This document shows, piece by piece, positions 35,105 to 43,982 of a DNA stretch of 64,000 nucleotides. Source of the stretch: DATKFM01 sp046154965 (GTDB taxonomy: Bacteria > Pseudomonadota > Alphaproteobacteria > Dongiales > Dongiaceae). Numbering within the stretch: the first letter of the stretch is position 1; every line of letters starts with the position of its first letter. Location of the stretch: NCBI GenBank assembly GCA_046154965.1, contig JBJXDY010000035.1, positions 28,471 through 92,470 on the forward strand, given 5' to 3'. The translations under genes and the position numbers were made by a program. The notes under the pieces were generated by a model. The model did not search any database and was not told the origin of the DNA. It was given only the letters and a program-made list of their open reading frames with translations.

Positions 35105-35899
35105 TCAGCTCGCCACCGCCGCCTTGATGTCCATCCGGCCTTTGAAGGCCGTATAGCCGGCATCGACCACATGGATGCCGCCGGTCATGCGCTTCGCCTT
35201 GTCGCTGGCGAGGTAGACGGCGAAATCGGCGATCTCTTCCGGCTGCAGAATGCCCATGAGATGCAGGTCCTCGATCTTCTTGCGTTCGGCGGGATTGTCC
35301 ATGAACGGCGCCTGATGGGGCGTCTCGACAAAGCCGGGACAGATGGCATTGACGCGCACGCCCTCCGGCGACACGCCGGCGGCAAAGGACCGGGTCAGCG
35401 CCACGACGCCGCCCTTGGCCGCGGTATAGGCGTCGATCCCCGCCTGGCCGATCAAGGCGTCGGTCGTCGCGGTCAGGATGATCGAGCCCGATTTCTGCCG
35501 CAGCATCTGCTGGCCGGCATATTTGCAGCAGTAAAATGTGCCGTTCAGCACCAGATTGACGATCTCGAGCCAGGTTTCCTCCGGCAGCTCGGTTGCCCGC
35601 CCATCGCCCTTGTTTACCAGCGGCACGTTCATCGCATTGTGGAACAGGGCGTCGATGCGGCCGAACCTGGCCACCGTGTTGGCCGCCATTCGCTGCACGG
35701 ACTGGCTGTCCCGCACATCGACCTTCTGGAAGGCGGCCTTGCCGGCGCCGATCTCCTCGACGACGGCTTGGCCGTTCTTTTCATTGATGTCGGCGACCAC
35801 CACTTGGGCGCCGGCTGCGGCAAAAGCACGGGCGCCGGCGCGCCCGATGCCGGACGCCGCGCCGGTGATAACAGCAACCTTGCCAAAAAGATCGGCCAT
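35105..35899 (-). CDS. short-chain dehydrogenase/reductase (SDR) family oxidoreductase
   Basis: 264 residues of classical SDR type: cofactor motif TGAASGIGRAG, NAD-favouring aspartate in VVVADIN, catalytic Y-T-A-A-K with upstream serine region ILTATTDAL, and the PG motif in AICPGFVETP. It oxidises or reduces an alcohol/carbonyl on a small metabolite. It is embedded between the binding-protein gene and the two permease genes of the ABC system, so it probably acts on the imported solute. The ATG at 35899 is chosen because it starts the Rossmann fold at MADLFGK; the longer frame adds a run that crosses an intercistronic hairpin. Confidence 0.92.
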   Translation of the reverse strand: MADLFGKVAVITGAASGIGRAGARAFAAAGAQVVVADINEKNGQAVVEEIGAGKAAFQKVDVRDSQSVQRMAANTVARFGRIDALFHNAMNVPLVNKGDGRATELPEETWLEIVNLVLNGTFYCCKYAGQQMLRQKSGSIILTATTDALIGQAGIDAYTAAKGGVVALTRSFAAGVSPEGVRVNAICPGFVETPHQAPFMDNPAERKKIEDLHLMGILQPEEIADFAVYLASDKAKRMTGGIHVVDAGYTAFKGRMDIKAAVAS

Positions 35900-35919
35900 C
35901 GCCGCCACCCCCTCGCCGA

Positions 35920-35944
35920 CCCTCCCCCGCATTGCAGGGGAGGG
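35920..35944 (-). promoter_or_regulatory. intercistronic hairpin after the PotD-like gene
   Basis: A perfect eight-base-pair stem (35920-35927 with 35937-35944, nine-base loop) of C/T against G/A lies between the binding-protein stop at 35963 and the SDR start. It has no T-run, so it probably protects or attenuates mRNA, raising binding-protein levels over the downstream genes. Confidence 0.6.
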
Positions 35945-35962
35945 CGGTGCAGCAGACAGCCG

Positions 35963-37096
35963 TTACGCCGCCTTGAAGCGCTGATAGGCCTCTTGCCACT
36001 CGGTCCAGGAGGCGTACTCGCCGCCGGACTCCATCGGCGGCATCGGATAGAACGCCGCCTTCTTCTGGAACCCCGCCAGGTCGTCATAGGGATAAATCTT
36101 GAGTTCCGGCGGCAGTTGGGCGATCGCATCGGGATTGACGATGCCCTGCAGCGTGCTTTTGGTGAAGGCAACCTGCGCGTCCACCTCCAGCACCTGGTTG
36201 GCCAGCTTGTGGGCCGCTTCGCGGTTCGGCGCGTTCTTGCCGATGCAATAGCTGTCGAGCCAGCCGAAGGTGCCCTCTTCCGGATAGGTGAACTCGATCG
36301 CCTTGCCCTTGTCGGCGGCAAACTTCTTGAGGAACTCGCCGCCGCTGAAGGTGACGACGATCTCGTTGCGCGCCAGGGCATCGGCCAGCTCGCCCCACGA
36401 TGCCGACAGTGTGCGCACATGGTCCTTCTTCAGCTTGATCAGGAACTCCGTCGCCTGGTCGAGCTGGTCCTTGGTCAGTTCCGTCGCCACCTTGGCGTCG
36501 GTGGCAATGATGGCGGCGAGCATCTGGTTGCCGATGGGATCGTCCATCATGCCGACCTTGCCCTTCAGGCTATCCTCGAGAATGACTTTCCACGAAGTCG
36601 GCGGCGCCGAGAACGCCGCTGGATCATAAGCCATCGGCCCGGAGCCCCAAGTGAACGGCACCGCATAGCGCACGCCGTCAATGACCAGGTTGGAATCATT
36701 GCGGAAGACTTCCGGCACCTTCGCCAGGTTCGGCACCAGCGACTCGTCCACGGGATCGAGGAGTTCTGCCGCCACCATCAGCGGGATATAGCCCATATAG
36801 GGCGTGACCAGGTCCATCTGGCCGACGCCGCCGCTGGCAAGCCGGGTGACGATCTCGTCATTGTTGCCGATCGGCGTGAAGTTCACGTCGATGTCGTTCT
36901 TGGTGAGGAAGTCGCCAACCCGAAGCCCTTCGTCATAGCCCTGCCAGCCGAACAGCGAGACGGTGGTCTTTGCCGATGCGGCGGTCGTGCCGAGGCCTGC
37001 TACCGCCATCGCGCCCATCGCCGCGGCGCCTTTCATGACGTCGCGCCGCGTCACCGATCCGAACGACCGGACGCGAATCAAGCCATTGTTATCCAT
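35963..37096 (-). CDS. spermidine/putrescine-type ABC substrate-binding protein with twin-arginine leader
   Basis: 377 residues. The leader has a twin-arginine-like motif (T-R-R-D-V-M-K-G, about 16-23) and a hydrophobic stretch ending AGLGTTAASAK, so export to the periplasm, perhaps by Tat, is likely. The mature protein shows the PotD/PotF pattern (VSLFGWQGYDEGL, GNNDEIVTRLASGG, DLVTPYMGYIP, YAVPFTWGSGPMAYDP, GWLDSYCIGKNAP). It is the first gene of an operon with the SDR and permease genes and binds a polyamine-like or other small solute. It starts with ATG at 37096, 120 bases upstream of which an acyl-CoA ligase gene ends on the same strand. Confidence 0.9.
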   Translation of the reverse strand: MDNNGLIRVRSFGSVTRRDVMKGAAAMGAMAVAGLGTTAASAKTTVSLFGWQGYDEGLRVGDFLTKNDIDVNFTPIGNNDEIVTRLASGGVGQMDLVTPYMGYIPLMVAAELLDPVDESLVPNLAKVPEVFRNDSNLVIDGVRYAVPFTWGSGPMAYDPAAFSAPPTSWKVILEDSLKGKVGMMDDPIGNQMLAAIIATDAKVATELTKDQLDQATEFLIKLKKDHVRTLSASWGELADALARNEIVVTFSGGEFLKKFAADKGKAIEFTYPEEGTFGWLDSYCIGKNAPNREAAHKLANQVLEVDAQVAFTKSTLQGIVNPDAIAQLPPELKIYPYDDLAGFQKKAAFYPMPPMESGGEYASWTEWQEAYQRFKAA

Positions 37097-37216
37097 GAGC
37101 TTCTTCTCCCTGGTTAGGCGCTGTCTGCGCTCGTTGATTTCTGTCGGCCAGTAGACCGCAGGCGGCGCAAAGCGTCAACCGGCCGGAAGCTGCCACCTGC
37201 CGGGAAAGTGCTGCAA

Positions 37217-38908
37217 TCAGGCGGTTTTTTCGTCGCTGAGGCCGAGCTCGCGCGTCATCTGCTCGCGCATCAGGTACTTCTGGATCTTGCCGGTCACGGT
37301 CATGGGGAAACTGTCGACGAACTTGACGTAGCGCGGGATCTTGTAGTGGGCGATCTGGCCCTTGCAGAATTCGCGGATATCCTCGGGGCTCGCCTGCTGC
37401 TCCGCCTTCAGGCGGACCCAGGCGCAGAGCTCCTCGCCGTATTTCGCATCGGGCACGCCGATCACCTGCACATCCTGCACCTTCGGATGCCGGTAGAGGA
37501 ATTCCTCGATCTCCCGGGGATAGATGTTCTCGCCGCCGCGGATCACCATGTCCTTGATCCGGCCGACGATGTTGCAATAGCCGTCCACATCCAGCGTGGC
37601 CAGATCGCCGGTATGCATCCAGCGCCCGCCATCGATCGCTTCGGCCGTCTTGTCCGCGTCGTTCCAGTAGCCGCGCATCACGGAATAGCCGCGGGTGCAA
37701 AGTTCGCCCGGCATGCCTGGCGGCACGATGCGGCCCTCCGCGTCGACCACCTTTACCTCCACATGGGGATGGATGCGGCCGACGCTGCCGACCCGCTTTT
37801 CCAGGGGATCGTCGGCTGCGGTCTGGAAGCTGACGGGACTGGTTTCCGTCATGCCGTAGCAGATGGTGACGTCCTGCATATGCATCTCGCCGACCACGCG
37901 CTTCATCACCTCGATGGGGCAAGGCGAGCCGGCCATGATGCCCGTGCGCAGCGATGAGAGATCGAAGCGCTTGAACTCCGCATGATCCAGTTCGGCGATG
38001 AACATGGTGGGCACGCCATAGAGGCCGGTGCAGCGCTCCTCCTCCACGGCCGCCAGGACCGCCAGGGGATCGAACGCCTCGCCGGGATAGACCATCGCCG
38101 CGCCATGGGTGACGCAGGCGAGATTCCCCAACACCATGCCAAAGCAGTGATAGAGGGGCACGGGAATGCAGATGCGGTCCTTCTCGGTGAGATGCATGGT
38201 CTCGCCGATGAAGTAGCCGTTGTTGAGGATGTTGTGATGGGTCAACGTGGCTCCCTTGGGGAAACCCGTGGTGCCGCTGGTGAACTGGATGTTGATAGGA
38301 TCGTCGAATTGCAGTTCGGCGGCAATCTCCTGCAGCCTTTGGCGTTCGGTATCCGTACCCAGCGCGGGCACATCGTCGAAAGCGAACATGCCCGGCGACG
38401 ATCCGCCGATGCGGATAACCGTGCGCAGGTCCGGCAGCCTGGCGGCGCGCAGGTGGCCCGGCCGGCAATTCGCCAGCTCCGGCGCCAGTTCGTTGAGCAT
38501 GGCGATGTAGTCGCTGCTCTTTAGCGCCGTGGCGGTGATAAGCGCCTTGCAGCCGACCTTGTTCAGCGCATACTCCAGCTCGGCCAGGCGGTAGGACGGG
38601 TTGATGTTGACGAGGATCAGCCCGGCTTTCGCCGTCGCGAATTGCGTGATCACCCACTCCGAATTGTTCGGCGACCAGATGCCGATGCGGTCGCCGGGCT
38701 GCAGCCCGAGCGGGAGCAGTCCGGCCGCGAAGGCATCGACTCTTTGCTGCAGCTCGCGATAGCTCCAGCGCAGGCTCTGCTGCCGCACGATCAGGGCATC
38801 GCAATCAGCCCAGCGCTGCGCGGCGGCATCGAAGTATTCGCCCAAGGTCTGGCCGATCAGCGGCTTTTCGCTGCCGCCATGCACATAGCTGCGGCTCAGC
38901 TTGCCCAT
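37217..38908 (-). CDS. AMP-dependent acyl-CoA synthetase (FadD-like)
   Basis: 563 residues of the adenylate-forming superfamily. The phosphate loop is FTSGTTGFPKGATLTH (about 190-206), followed by YGMTETSPVS, the hinge region TGDLATLD and GRIKDMVIRGGENIYPREIEE, and the C-terminal catalytic lysine in TVTGKIQK. These enzymes activate a carboxylic acid as acyl-AMP and transfer it to CoA. Length and motif spacing fit medium- or long-chain fatty acyl-CoA ligases rather than acetyl-CoA synthetase. It is on the same strand as, and 79 bases after, the DMT exporter gene. Chain-length preference cannot be read from sequence. Confidence 0.9.
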   Translation of the reverse strand: MGKLSRSYVHGGSEKPLIGQTLGEYFDAAAQRWADCDALIVRQQSLRWSYRELQQRVDAFAAGLLPLGLQPGDRIGIWSPNNSEWVITQFATAKAGLILVNINPSYRLAELEYALNKVGCKALITATALKSSDYIAMLNELAPELANCRPGHLRAARLPDLRTVIRIGGSSPGMFAFDDVPALGTDTERQRLQEIAAELQFDDPINIQFTSGTTGFPKGATLTHHNILNNGYFIGETMHLTEKDRICIPVPLYHCFGMVLGNLACVTHGAAMVYPGEAFDPLAVLAAVEEERCTGLYGVPTMFIAELDHAEFKRFDLSSLRTGIMAGSPCPIEVMKRVVGEMHMQDVTICYGMTETSPVSFQTAADDPLEKRVGSVGRIHPHVEVKVVDAEGRIVPPGMPGELCTRGYSVMRGYWNDADKTAEAIDGGRWMHTGDLATLDVDGYCNIVGRIKDMVIRGGENIYPREIEEFLYRHPKVQDVQVIGVPDAKYGEELCAWVRLKAEQQASPEDIREFCKGQIAHYKIPRYVKFVDSFPMTVTGKIQKYLMREQMTRELGLSDEKTA

Positions 38909-38987
38909 GACGCTGCCCCCCTCGCCGGCGGATTTTCTCGTCCCGGTCAGGAAACCATGCTGCCGAGGCCGTTGGCAAGCAGCGGCG

Positions 38988-39905
38988 TCAGGAGGATTTC
39001 AGCTCCGCAGTGCGGCTGGCCTTGATCTCGTCCAAGCCCTCGATCAGGCCGGCGCCGACAATGAAGATGCAGCCCAGGATCTCGCGCCAGCCGAAGGGTT
39101 CGTCGGTCAAGATGGCGGCGCTGACGGCGGCGCCGACAACCTCCAGCAGAAGCAGCACGGTGACGCGGCCGGGCTCGACAAATCCGCTGCCCCACATGAC
39201 CAGCCAGGCGAGCAGTACCTGCCAGAGCATGCAGATCAGCAGATAGGGTGCGACCGAAGCGATGACGGCCGGCGAGGGCGGCGTTCCCGCCGCAACCGGC
39301 AGCGCCAGCAGGGGAACGGCGAACAGCGCCCCCATGGCGCCCGATACGAATGTCTTCTGCCAGCCGGTGATGCTGCCGCCCAACTTGCGGGAATAGGTCG
39401 CGGTCAGGGCGAAGGCGATGCTGGAGATTAGCGCCGCGCCGTCGGCCAGGGAAAGCGGCGCCGAACCCAACTCTTCCAGACCCAGCAGGATGACAGCGCC
39501 GGCGAGACCAAAGGCGATGGTCAAGACGCGGAAACCGCGCAAGGGCAGCTGGAAGAACAGGAAGCCGAACAGCGTGCCCCAGACCGGTGCCAGATAGAAC
39601 AGCAGGGTCACGCGCACCACGCTGCCGGTCAGCAGCGCAAAGTTCCAGAGCGCCAGCGTCACGCCTGACATCACGCCCATGATCAGGAGGTTGCGGGCCT
39701 CGGCGCTGTTCGGCCGGCGGCCGCGCAACGCCAGCGGCAGGGTCAGCAGCGCGCAAAGGCCGAAGATGACAATGCTGGCCCAGGCGCCCTGCAATCCGGC
39801 GGCCTCGACCTGCCGCAGCGGAATCCACCAGAGGCCCCAGAGCAGGCCGCTGGCGGCGATGGCAAGCGAAGGCATTGTAGCTGAAGCATGTGCGGGGGCG
39901 GCCAT
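38988..39905 (-). CDS. DMT superfamily (EamA-type) transporter
   Basis: 305 residues with about ten membrane segments arranged as two EamA repeats (about 12-145 and 155-290), for example ASGLLWGLWWIPLRQVEAAG at the start of the first and ISSIAFALTATYSRKLGG in the second. Proteins of this type export amino acids, nucleobases or other metabolites. The ORF starts with ATG at 39905 (MAAPAHASATM); a second ATG 10 codons on is equally plausible. Substrate unknown; neighbours give no clue. Confidence 0.88.
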   Translation of the reverse strand: MAAPAHASATMPSLAIAASGLLWGLWWIPLRQVEAAGLQGAWASIVIFGLCALLTLPLALRGRRPNSAEARNLLIMGVMSGVTLALWNFALLTGSVVRVTLLFYLAPVWGTLFGFLFFQLPLRGFRVLTIAFGLAGAVILLGLEELGSAPLSLADGAALISSIAFALTATYSRKLGGSITGWQKTFVSGAMGALFAVPLLALPVAAGTPPSPAVIASVAPYLLICMLWQVLLAWLVMWGSGFVEPGRVTVLLLLEVVGAAVSAAILTDEPFGWREILGCIFIVGAGLIEGLDEIKASRTAELKSS

Positions 39906-40000
39906 GGCGGCCGCAATCTAGCGGTCGCGCCTGAGACCCGACAACCCTGACCCTTGGACCTAGGTTTCGCCGTCCGGCGCCAGGCGTACGGGTCTTCAGA

Positions 40001-40192
40001 TTAGAGGTCGACGATTCCCGTGGCGTAAAGCGAACCCAAAACCGCGATCGTCTGCGCCAGCATGACGCAAACCCCGATGGCGAGGCCCCAGCCGATGGCG
40101 GCGGCCACCGCCTTCAGCGACGGATTCACGGCAAGCGAGATCGGAGCCTTGATCCAGCTCCCGGCAGATTTGTTCTCGATCGAAGCCAGCAT
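40001..40192 (-). CDS. small single-pass membrane protein ending in LYATGIVDL
   Basis: 63 residues. A polar N-terminal third is followed by one membrane helix (about 28-55, AVAAAIGWGLAIGVCVMLAQTIAVLGSLYA) and the C-terminus G-I-V-D-L. I choose the ATG at 40192 because GGAG lies six bases before it; the ATG at 40198 overlaps that site. No family is recognised. About 300 bases away on the same strand is another small membrane protein with the same size, layout and ending (LYYGGVFDL), so they appear to be distant paralogues. They may be accessory subunits of a membrane complex or modulators of an envelope sensor; nothing in the neighbourhood decides this. Confidence 0.65.
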   Translation of the reverse strand: MLASIENKSAGSWIKAPISLAVNPSLKAVAAAIGWGLAIGVCVMLAQTIAVLGSLYATGIVDL

Positions 40193-40509
40193 TTCCATCT
40201 CCCACGACGCTCCGGTTCATTCGGCCTTGATGGCCATCCGGAATTGAGCTCCATGCTACAGATTTGCGATAAATACGCCTAGAGCTCAGTGTCGAATTTT
40301 ACGCGTAAATCATTGTTAACACGTTAACGTTGATCTTAAGAATCCTTGAACGGAATCAAGCAACCGGTCGGCAAAACCGCCCATTCCTCTACTTCGAGGT
40401 TCTGCTTCACTGTCAGAACCTTCGCCTTGGGCAAAGAAAATCGCCCCGCTGTGAGGCGGGGCGAAGTGGGGGAGGTTGGGGGACAGGGAAGTCTGGGAGG
40501 GACAGGTCT
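40193..40509. other. intergenic region between two small membrane-protein genes, 317 bases
   Basis: It holds a rho-independent terminator for the upstream gene (40432-40464) and an AT-rich block at 40260-40345, which on the minus strand is placed as a promoter for the 63-residue gene. Two GTTAAC hexamers spaced by two bases lie at 40315-40320 and 40323-40328 and could be a regulator site. I see no further gene. Confidence 0.55.
40432..40464 (-). terminator. rho-independent terminator of the 54-residue membrane-protein gene
   Basis: A perfect nine-base-pair GC-rich stem (40441-40449 with 40456-40464, six-base loop) is followed on the minus strand by TTTTCTTTGC. It lies 46 bases after the stop codon of the small membrane protein, so that gene is a separate transcription unit. 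Confidence 0.85.
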
Positions 40510-40674
40510 TCAGAGATCGAAGACGCCGCCGTAGTACAGGAGAACGCCGAGCAGAACCAAGTCGCCGAGGATAACGGCCGTGCCGATCAGCAGTCTCCGG
40601 CTGACAAAGCCCACGCCGGCGGAACCGGTCCGCAGGGCATAAGGCAGTCGCGTATTGAGATCGCTGGGGCGCAT
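40510..40674 (-). CDS. small single-pass membrane protein ending in LYYGGVFDL
   Basis: 54 residues: a polar N-terminus (MRPSDLNTRLPYALRTGSAG), one membrane helix (about 27-48, RRLLIGTAVILGDLVLLGVLL) and the ending Y-G-G-V-F-D-L. The ATG at 40674 is chosen because GAGG lies nine bases before it; ATGs at 40680 and 40695 are open but worse placed. It shares size, topology and the hydrophobic-L-Y-x2-G-x-x-D-L ending with the other small protein at 40001-40192. It has its own terminator. Function unknown. Confidence 0.7.
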   Translation of the reverse strand: MRPSDLNTRLPYALRTGSAGVGFVSRRLLIGTAVILGDLVLLGVLLYYGGVFDL

Positions 40675-40866
40675 CGTCATTGTCCTCGACAGCATCGCTC
40701 GTTCGACGCTGCTTCCTGATGACCGGGAGACGATAGCCGAAATGCCGTTGCGGCATGGTTTCGATCGCAGAGGCGCAAAGATGATCTCAGTGAGCGCGCA
40801 GGGACGCCGCCGTTACATTCCGTTCACAGCAGCGCTACGAATTGGCAATTGAGATTGCGGAATCCT

Positions 40867-43800
40867 TTATCCGCGCGCGTGGCCGACCTGCTCCAGCGCC
40901 AGTTCGAGCTCGTCGCAGAGGATATCGGCTTCCTCGCGGCCGAAGACGATCGGTGGCTTGAGCTTGAGCACATTGTCGAACGGCCCGTCGGTGGACAGCA
41001 GCACGCCGCGATCCCTGAGCATGTTGATCACATCGCCGGCTTCCGATGTCGCGGGCTCCAACGTGCTGGGGTCGCGCACCAGCTCGATGCCCTGATACAT
41101 ACCGCGGCCGCGCACGTCGCCGATCAGGTCGTGGCGCGCCTGCATGTCGTGGAACCGCTCCAGCAGATAGTTGCCGGTTTCGAAGGCCCGCCGCTGCAAC
41201 CCCTCCTGCTCGATCACATCCAGCACCGCCATGCCAACGGCGCAGGACACGGGATTGCCGCCGAAGGAGCTGAAGTACTCCATGCCGTTGGCGAAGCGCT
41301 CGGCGATGGCGTGGGTCGTCACCACCGCCGCCAGAGGATGGCCGTTGCCCATGGGTTTGCCCAGCGTGACGATGTCAGGCACCACGCCCTGGGGCTGATA
41401 GGCCCATAGGGCCTCGCCGACGCGGCCGAAGCCCACCTGCACCTCGTCGGCGATGCAGATTCCGCCCGCCGCCCGCACGAGATCGAAGGCATGGCGCAGA
41501 TAGCCATCGGGAAAAACGATCTGCCCGCCGCAGCCGGAGATCGACTCCGCAATAAAGGCCGCTGGTCCTCCGCCGGTGCGCGTCCGCACATCGGCGATGC
41601 GCGCGGCCACCGATTGTGCATAGGCGCGGCCCGTCGCCTCGCCATAGCCTTTGTACGGGCCGCGATAGGGATCGGGGATATCGGCGATATGCACATGCGC
41701 GGGCTTTCCCGCACCGCCCTTGCGGTTGAATTTGTAGGGGCTGATATCCACGAGGTTCTGCGTGTTGCCGTGATAGCCCCAGTCGACGGAGATAATGTCC
41801 TTGCGGCCCGTCGCCGTGCGCGCCAGCCGCAGCGCCAGCTCGTTGGCCTCCGAGCCTGAGCAGACGAAATACACCACCCGCAGCGGATCCGGCATGGTGG
41901 CGGCGATGCGCTCGGCATATGCCAGGATCGTGTCGTGCAGATAGCGGGTGTTGGTATTGAGGATCGCCGCCTGCATCGACAGGGCCTCCACCACCTTGGG
42001 ATGGCAATGGCCCACATGGCAGATGTTGTTCACGCAATCCAGATAGGCGCGGCCGGTATGGTCATAGAGATAGGCGCCCCTGCCCCTGATGATCTTCAGC
42101 TTCTTGCGGTAGCTGATGCTGAGCGACGGGCCCAGCAGTTCGGCGCGCTTCCTAAGGAGAGCGTCGGGCGGCGCCGGATCGGCGCGGAATGTCGCCTCGT
42201 CGAGCCGCAGCAGCAGGTTCGTATCCGGACAGATGGACCGCCAGATCGGCCAGCGGCTGGGCTCGCCCGCGCCCTCGAAATTGCCGCTCTTGCCCATGAG
42301 ATCGGTCATGATCTGCACATGCGCATGGGGCGCCCAATTGCCGTTGACGCTGGGATCGCCGATATAGCCGATCACCTGCCCCGCCTCGACGCTTTGGCCC
42401 GCGGCCACCGTCTCCAGCGTGCGCCGCGACAGGTGGCCGTAGAGCGTATAGAACGTGGGACCATCCGCACCGGCGCGATGCTCCAGGATCACGGTGGGGC
42501 CGTAATCATAGGCAAAGGCATTGTCGACGACGCTGACCACGCGGCCCGGCAGCGGCGCATGCAGCGGCGTCTCCGCCTCGATGAAGAGATCGATGCCGGT
42601 ATGGACCGAACGCATCTCCGGCGCATCGGTCTTGAACTGTTCGCCCGCATAGCAATTGCGGTCCTCGCCATAGAGGCCGAGGGCGTAAAGCGCGCCCGCC
42701 GCCGCCATCCGCCCCTTCAGCCAACTCCAATAGGCGTGGGGGTCCGCCGCATGCTCCATGCCCGGCGCGCCGGCTTGCAGCGAAATGACCACCCGCCCGG
42801 CGCGGTTGATTTCGAACGGCAGCACCGACAGCGGCTTGCAATCGGGCGATTTCAGCCAAGCAACAATCGCATCGTGGGCCGGCACCGGTGTCAGACCCGC
42901 CGCCTCGCGCGCGGCGAAATGCAGTAAATGCGGATTTATCCCGTCCAGCCGCCGCAGCATCTCGAAGGCGGGTTTCTGCGAGATCAGCAGATACTCATTG
43001 TCGGGATACTGCTTCGCCCGCCGCGAGGAGATGCAGACGCTCATCGCCAGGCGCATGGCGACAAGGTCGAACAGAACGGCAAGCTCATCCTCCATTAGCG
43101 GGAATTCGGCGTGATAGCCGCGGATCAGCGGCCTCGCGGCGCCGATCGCATCCGGCATATCCAGCAAGGCATAGGCGAGCGTGACCGCCAGCTCATTGAT
43201 CTGGCGGCCGAACAGCATGTCGCCGAAGTCGATCAGGCCGGTGACTTTGCCGGTATCGGCCGCATCGACGATGATGTTGTTGTCGTTGGCGTCATGATGG
43301 ATCACGGCGGCGCGCAGCCGCGGCAGTCTGGGTTTCACCTGCGCCTGGTAGCGGGCGAACACCCGCTCCACCAGCGCCCGGTCCTCGGCCTTGGCAATAT
43401 CGGCGGCATAGCCACGGCATGCCTCGGCGTTTTCCAGGTTCCACAGGAAATCCGGCCGGTGCGCCGCTGCGTGGCCGAAGCCCCGCAACGCCCGCGACAA
43501 CCGGCCCATGAAACGGCCCAGGCTTTCCAGCAGCGCCGGTGTCCGCGGCACGGCGCTGAACAGCCGGCCCGGCAGAAACGACACCGCGCGCACTAAATGG
43601 GCATCGCGGCCGTCGGCCGAGGGCCAGCTGACGATCCCCTCGCCGCTCTTCGCCGGCCGGATACGCGGCACGCCCAGGTCCGGCGCCACGGTTTCCAGAT
43701 GCGCCAGAACCGCCTGCTGGAATTCCAGCGCCATGCGGTCCTCGCCCAGATTGGCGATCTTCAGCACATAGTCGCCCTCAGGCGTTCTTATCCGCGCATT

Positions 43801-43950
43801 CTGATCCCGCTCGCTGACCAGCGGCGCGATCTCTCCCGTCAGGCCGTAACGCTCGCGGGCAATTCTCTGGAGGTCGGCCGCCGAAAACGCCGGCGGCGAT
43901 TTGTCGAAAGCGGCCATCGCGGAGATCGCTGATTTAGACTGTCCAGTCAT
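40867..43950 (-). CDS. triple fusion: APH-type kinase, M23 metallopeptidase-like domain, class III aminotransferase
   Basis: 1027 residues. Residues about 30-320 are an aminoglycoside-phosphotransferase-type kinase with the catalytic loop HHDANDNNI and the magnesium aspartate in IDFGDM. Residues about 445-560 are an M23/LytM-like domain with both metal motifs, H-T-G-I-D and H-A-H. Residues about 590-1027 are a class III PLP aminotransferase with the PLP lysine in TLGKPMGNGHP and SGSEANELALRLAR. In animals the related kinase and phospho-lyase act in sequence on hydroxylysine and phosphoethanolamine. The fusion therefore suggests phosphorylation of an amino alcohol followed by elimination of phosphate and ammonia. 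The purpose of the middle domain is unclear. It stands alone on the minus strand, upstream of the small membrane-protein genes. Confidence 0.9.
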   Translation of the reverse strand: MTGQSKSAISAMAAFDKSPPAFSAADLQRIARERYGLTGEIAPLVSERDQNARIRTPEGDYVLKIANLGEDRMALEFQQAVLAHLETVAPDLGVPRIRPAKSGEGIVSWPSADGRDAHLVRAVSFLPGRLFSAVPRTPALLESLGRFMGRLSRALRGFGHAAAHRPDFLWNLENAEACRGYAADIAKAEDRALVERVFARYQAQVKPRLPRLRAAVIHHDANDNNIIVDAADTGKVTGLIDFGDMLFGRQINELAVTLAYALLDMPDAIGAARPLIRGYHAEFPLMEDELAVLFDLVAMRLAMSVCISSRRAKQYPDNEYLLISQKPAFEMLRRLDGINPHLLHFAAREAAGLTPVPAHDAIVAWLKSPDCKPLSVLPFEINRAGRVVISLQAGAPGMEHAADPHAYWSWLKGRMAAAGALYALGLYGEDRNCYAGEQFKTDAPEMRSVHTGIDLFIEAETPLHAPLPGRVVSVVDNAFAYDYGPTVILEHRAGADGPTFYTLYGHLSRRTLETVAAGQSVEAGQVIGYIGDPSVNGNWAPHAHVQIMTDLMGKSGNFEGAGEPSRWPIWRSICPDTNLLLRLDEATFRADPAPPDALLRKRAELLGPSLSISYRKKLKIIRGRGAYLYDHTGRAYLDCVNNICHVGHCHPKVVEALSMQAAILNTNTRYLHDTILAYAERIAATMPDPLRVVYFVCSGSEANELALRLARTATGRKDIISVDWGYHGNTQNLVDISPYKFNRKGGAGKPAHVHIADIPDPYRGPYKGYGEATGRAYAQSVAARIADVRTRTGGGPAAFIAESISGCGGQIVFPDGYLRHAFDLVRAAGGICIADEVQVGFGRVGEALWAYQPQGVVPDIVTLGKPMGNGHPLAAVVTTHAIAERFANGMEYFSSFGGNPVSCAVGMAVLDVIEQEGLQRRAFETGNYLLERFHDMQARHDLIGDVRGRGMYQGIELVRDPSTLEPATSEAGDVINMLRDRGVLLSTDGPFDNVLKLKPPIVFGREEADILCDELELALEQVGHARG

Positions 43951-43982
43951 GTCTTGCCTTGCTCAACGCAATGTCTGCCTGT

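Noticed and set aside
35048..37117. 689-codon plus-strand open frame opposite the SDR and PotD-like genes
   Set aside because: It spans two clear genes on the other strand and its translation is Gly/Arg/His-rich without motif.
40315..40328. Possible CtrA or other operator in the GTTAAC pair between the small membrane-protein genes
   Set aside because: The TTAA spacing is four bases, not seven, so it does not fit CtrA; I list it only as a possible regulator site.
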